From Sphingomonadales bacterium (GTDB taxonomy: Bacteria > Pseudomonadota > Alphaproteobacteria > Sphingomonadales > Sphingomonadaceae), in the NCBI GenBank assembly GCA_018971065.1, contig JAGWVC010000015.1, positions 1 through 52,583 on the forward strand: 52,583 nucleotides of DNA. The letters run 5' to 3'. Shown here one piece after another: positions 51,811 through 52,583 of the stretch (the first letter of the stretch is position 1; each line of letters begins with the position of its first letter). The notes beneath the pieces are model-generated. The model was given only the letters and a program-made list of their open reading frames with translations. It ran no database searches and had not been told where the DNA came from. Made by a program: the position numbers and the translations under genes.

Positions 51811-52583
51811 ATGCCGAAGTTGACCGACTACACCAGCTTCGCCGATGCCCAGGCGCACGCCAGTTCCGCCGCGCTGTGGGACCTGTTCGACGGCGACCGT
51901 GAGCATCTGAACATCGCGCACGAATGCATCACCCGCCATGCCGACGGCACCGGCCGCCCGGCGGTGCGCATCGCCCATGCCGATGGTCATGACGAGATCC
52001 TCAGCTTCGACCAGATTTCCACCGGCGCTGCCCAGTTCGCGCACTGGCTCGATGCCGAAGGCGTCAAGCCCGGCGACCGCATCGCGTTCATGCTGGAGCC
52101 GTCGCTGCCGTTCTACGTCTGCCTGTTCGGCGCGATGCAGACCGGCGCGATCAGCGTGCCGCTGTTCACCCTGTTCGGCCCCGATGCGCTGAAGCTGCGG
52201 GTGGGCGATTGCAACCCGTCGATCCTGATCACCAACGCAGAAAAGGCCGAGCTGGCACGCGGTGCGGTCAATGCCGACGGCACCCCGCGCGTCGTCGTGG
52301 CGGATGACGGCCTGCTCGACACCATCAAGAAATTCCCCGGCACTTACACCCCGAAGACCAAGGCCAACGACATGGCCGTCTTCCAGTACACCAGCGGCAC
52401 CACGCGTGAGCTGCCCGAGGCGGTCAAGCATTCGCACCGCACACTGGTCACGCTGATGTTCGCCGCGCTGTACGGCACCGGCATCCGCCCGGGTGATGAG
52501 TTCTTCTGCCCGTCCAGCCCGGCCTGGGGCCACGGCCTGTGGCACGGCACGCTGGCGCCGCTGGCGATGGGCGTCACCACCGG
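51811..52583 (+). CDS. AMP-forming acyl-CoA synthetase, N-terminal part (runs off the window)
   Basis: The first 257 codons of an ANL-superfamily ligase; the frame is open to the edge. It begins MPKLTDYTSFADAQ and has a P-loop reading TSGTTRELPEAVKHSH, a variant of the usual TSGTTGxPKG that occurs in one clade of medium-chain acyl-CoA synthetases, followed by SSPAWGHGLWHG. It would activate the acid made by the aldehyde dehydrogenase of this block. Divergent from IclR. The ribosome-binding site is weak (AGGTG). The C-terminal domain with the catalytic lysine is outside the window. Confidence 0.88.
   Translation, partial: MPKLTDYTSFADAQAHASSAALWDLFDGDREHLNIAHECITRHADGTGRPAVRIAHADGHDEILSFDQISTGAAQFAHWLDAEGVKPGDRIAFMLEPSLPFYVCLFGAMQTGAISVPLFTLFGPDALKLRVGDCNPSILITNAEKAELARGAVNADGTPRVVVADDGLLDTIKKFPGTYTPKTKANDMAVFQYTSGTTRELPEAVKHSHRTLVTLMFAALYGTGIRPGDEFFCPSSPAWGHGLWHGTLAPLAMGVTT

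Noticed and set aside
51799..51811. GATAGGTGT before the second acyl-CoA synthetase gene as a fourth copy of the operator palindrome
   Set aside because: Only one half-site matches and the other arm is unrelated, so it is not counted with the three full palindromes.

Overview
This 52.6 kb window is GC-rich, densely coded DNA from an alphaproteobacterium, most likely a sphingomonad of the Novosphingobium/Sphingobium type. That placement is inferred from several things: a CYP101-like P450, many short catabolic operons with IclR/TetR/GntR regulators, a TonB-dependent receptor, an imuA-imuB-dnaE2 cassette behind a GAAC-N7-GAAC LexA box, and a PEP-CTERM-like protein with a VPAPP sorting signal. 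It carries about 50 protein genes and one tRNA. Many neighbouring genes overlap by 4 bases (ATGA or GTGA). No gap between genes exceeds about 260 bases.

Region 1 (1-15.4 kb) opens with the last codons of an IS5-type transposase, then holds a catabolic block: zinc alcohol dehydrogenase, IclR regulator, aldehyde dehydrogenase, TetR regulator, CYP101-like P450, MaoC-type hydratase, acyl-CoA synthetase, 3-beta-HSD-like NAD(P) enzyme and MFS transporter. A three-gene operon follows (APH-like kinase, CrtC-like protein, TetR), then a second TetR/P450 divergent pair. Together these could hydroxylate a hydrophobic terpenoid- or steroid-like substrate, oxidise the alcohol to an acid, activate it with CoA and hydrate it; the substrate is not known.

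Region 2 (15.4-21 kb) is the SOS mutagenesis operon imuA-imuB-dnaE2. The LexA box abuts the imuA start codon, and the promoter predicts a leaderless mRNA.

Region 3 (21-32 kb) has a carboxylesterase, an SDR and a secreted SGNH hydrolase. After them comes a coherent uptake/catabolism unit: TonB-dependent receptor, FAD-linked oxidase, alpha/beta hydrolase, MFS transporter, AraC regulator and FadR-type GntR regulator. Three copies of one 17-bp palindrome lie in front of the receptor gene and in front of the regulator pair, suggesting a private regulon.

Region 4 (32-40.8 kb) is conserved core genome: tRNA-Leu(GAG), a zinc-ribbon membrane protein, ftsE-ftsX, a YdcF-type protein, plsC, an NRAMP-like transporter and ruvA/ruvB. 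A complete ParD/ParE-type toxin-antitoxin pair sits between ruvA and ruvB, and its toxin stop codon overlaps the ruvB start. A PEP-CTERM-like surface protein with a strong terminator closes the region.

Region 5 (40.9-52.6 kb) is a second catabolic block: SMP-30-like beta-propeller, PPOX flavoprotein, EthD protein, DDN-type deazaflavin oxidoreductase, Baeyer-Villiger monooxygenase, an atypical thiamine-diphosphate enzyme, aldehyde dehydrogenase, MaoC paralogue, IclR regulator and the start of an acyl-CoA synthetase. It parallels region 1 and may handle a related cyclic ketone or alcohol.
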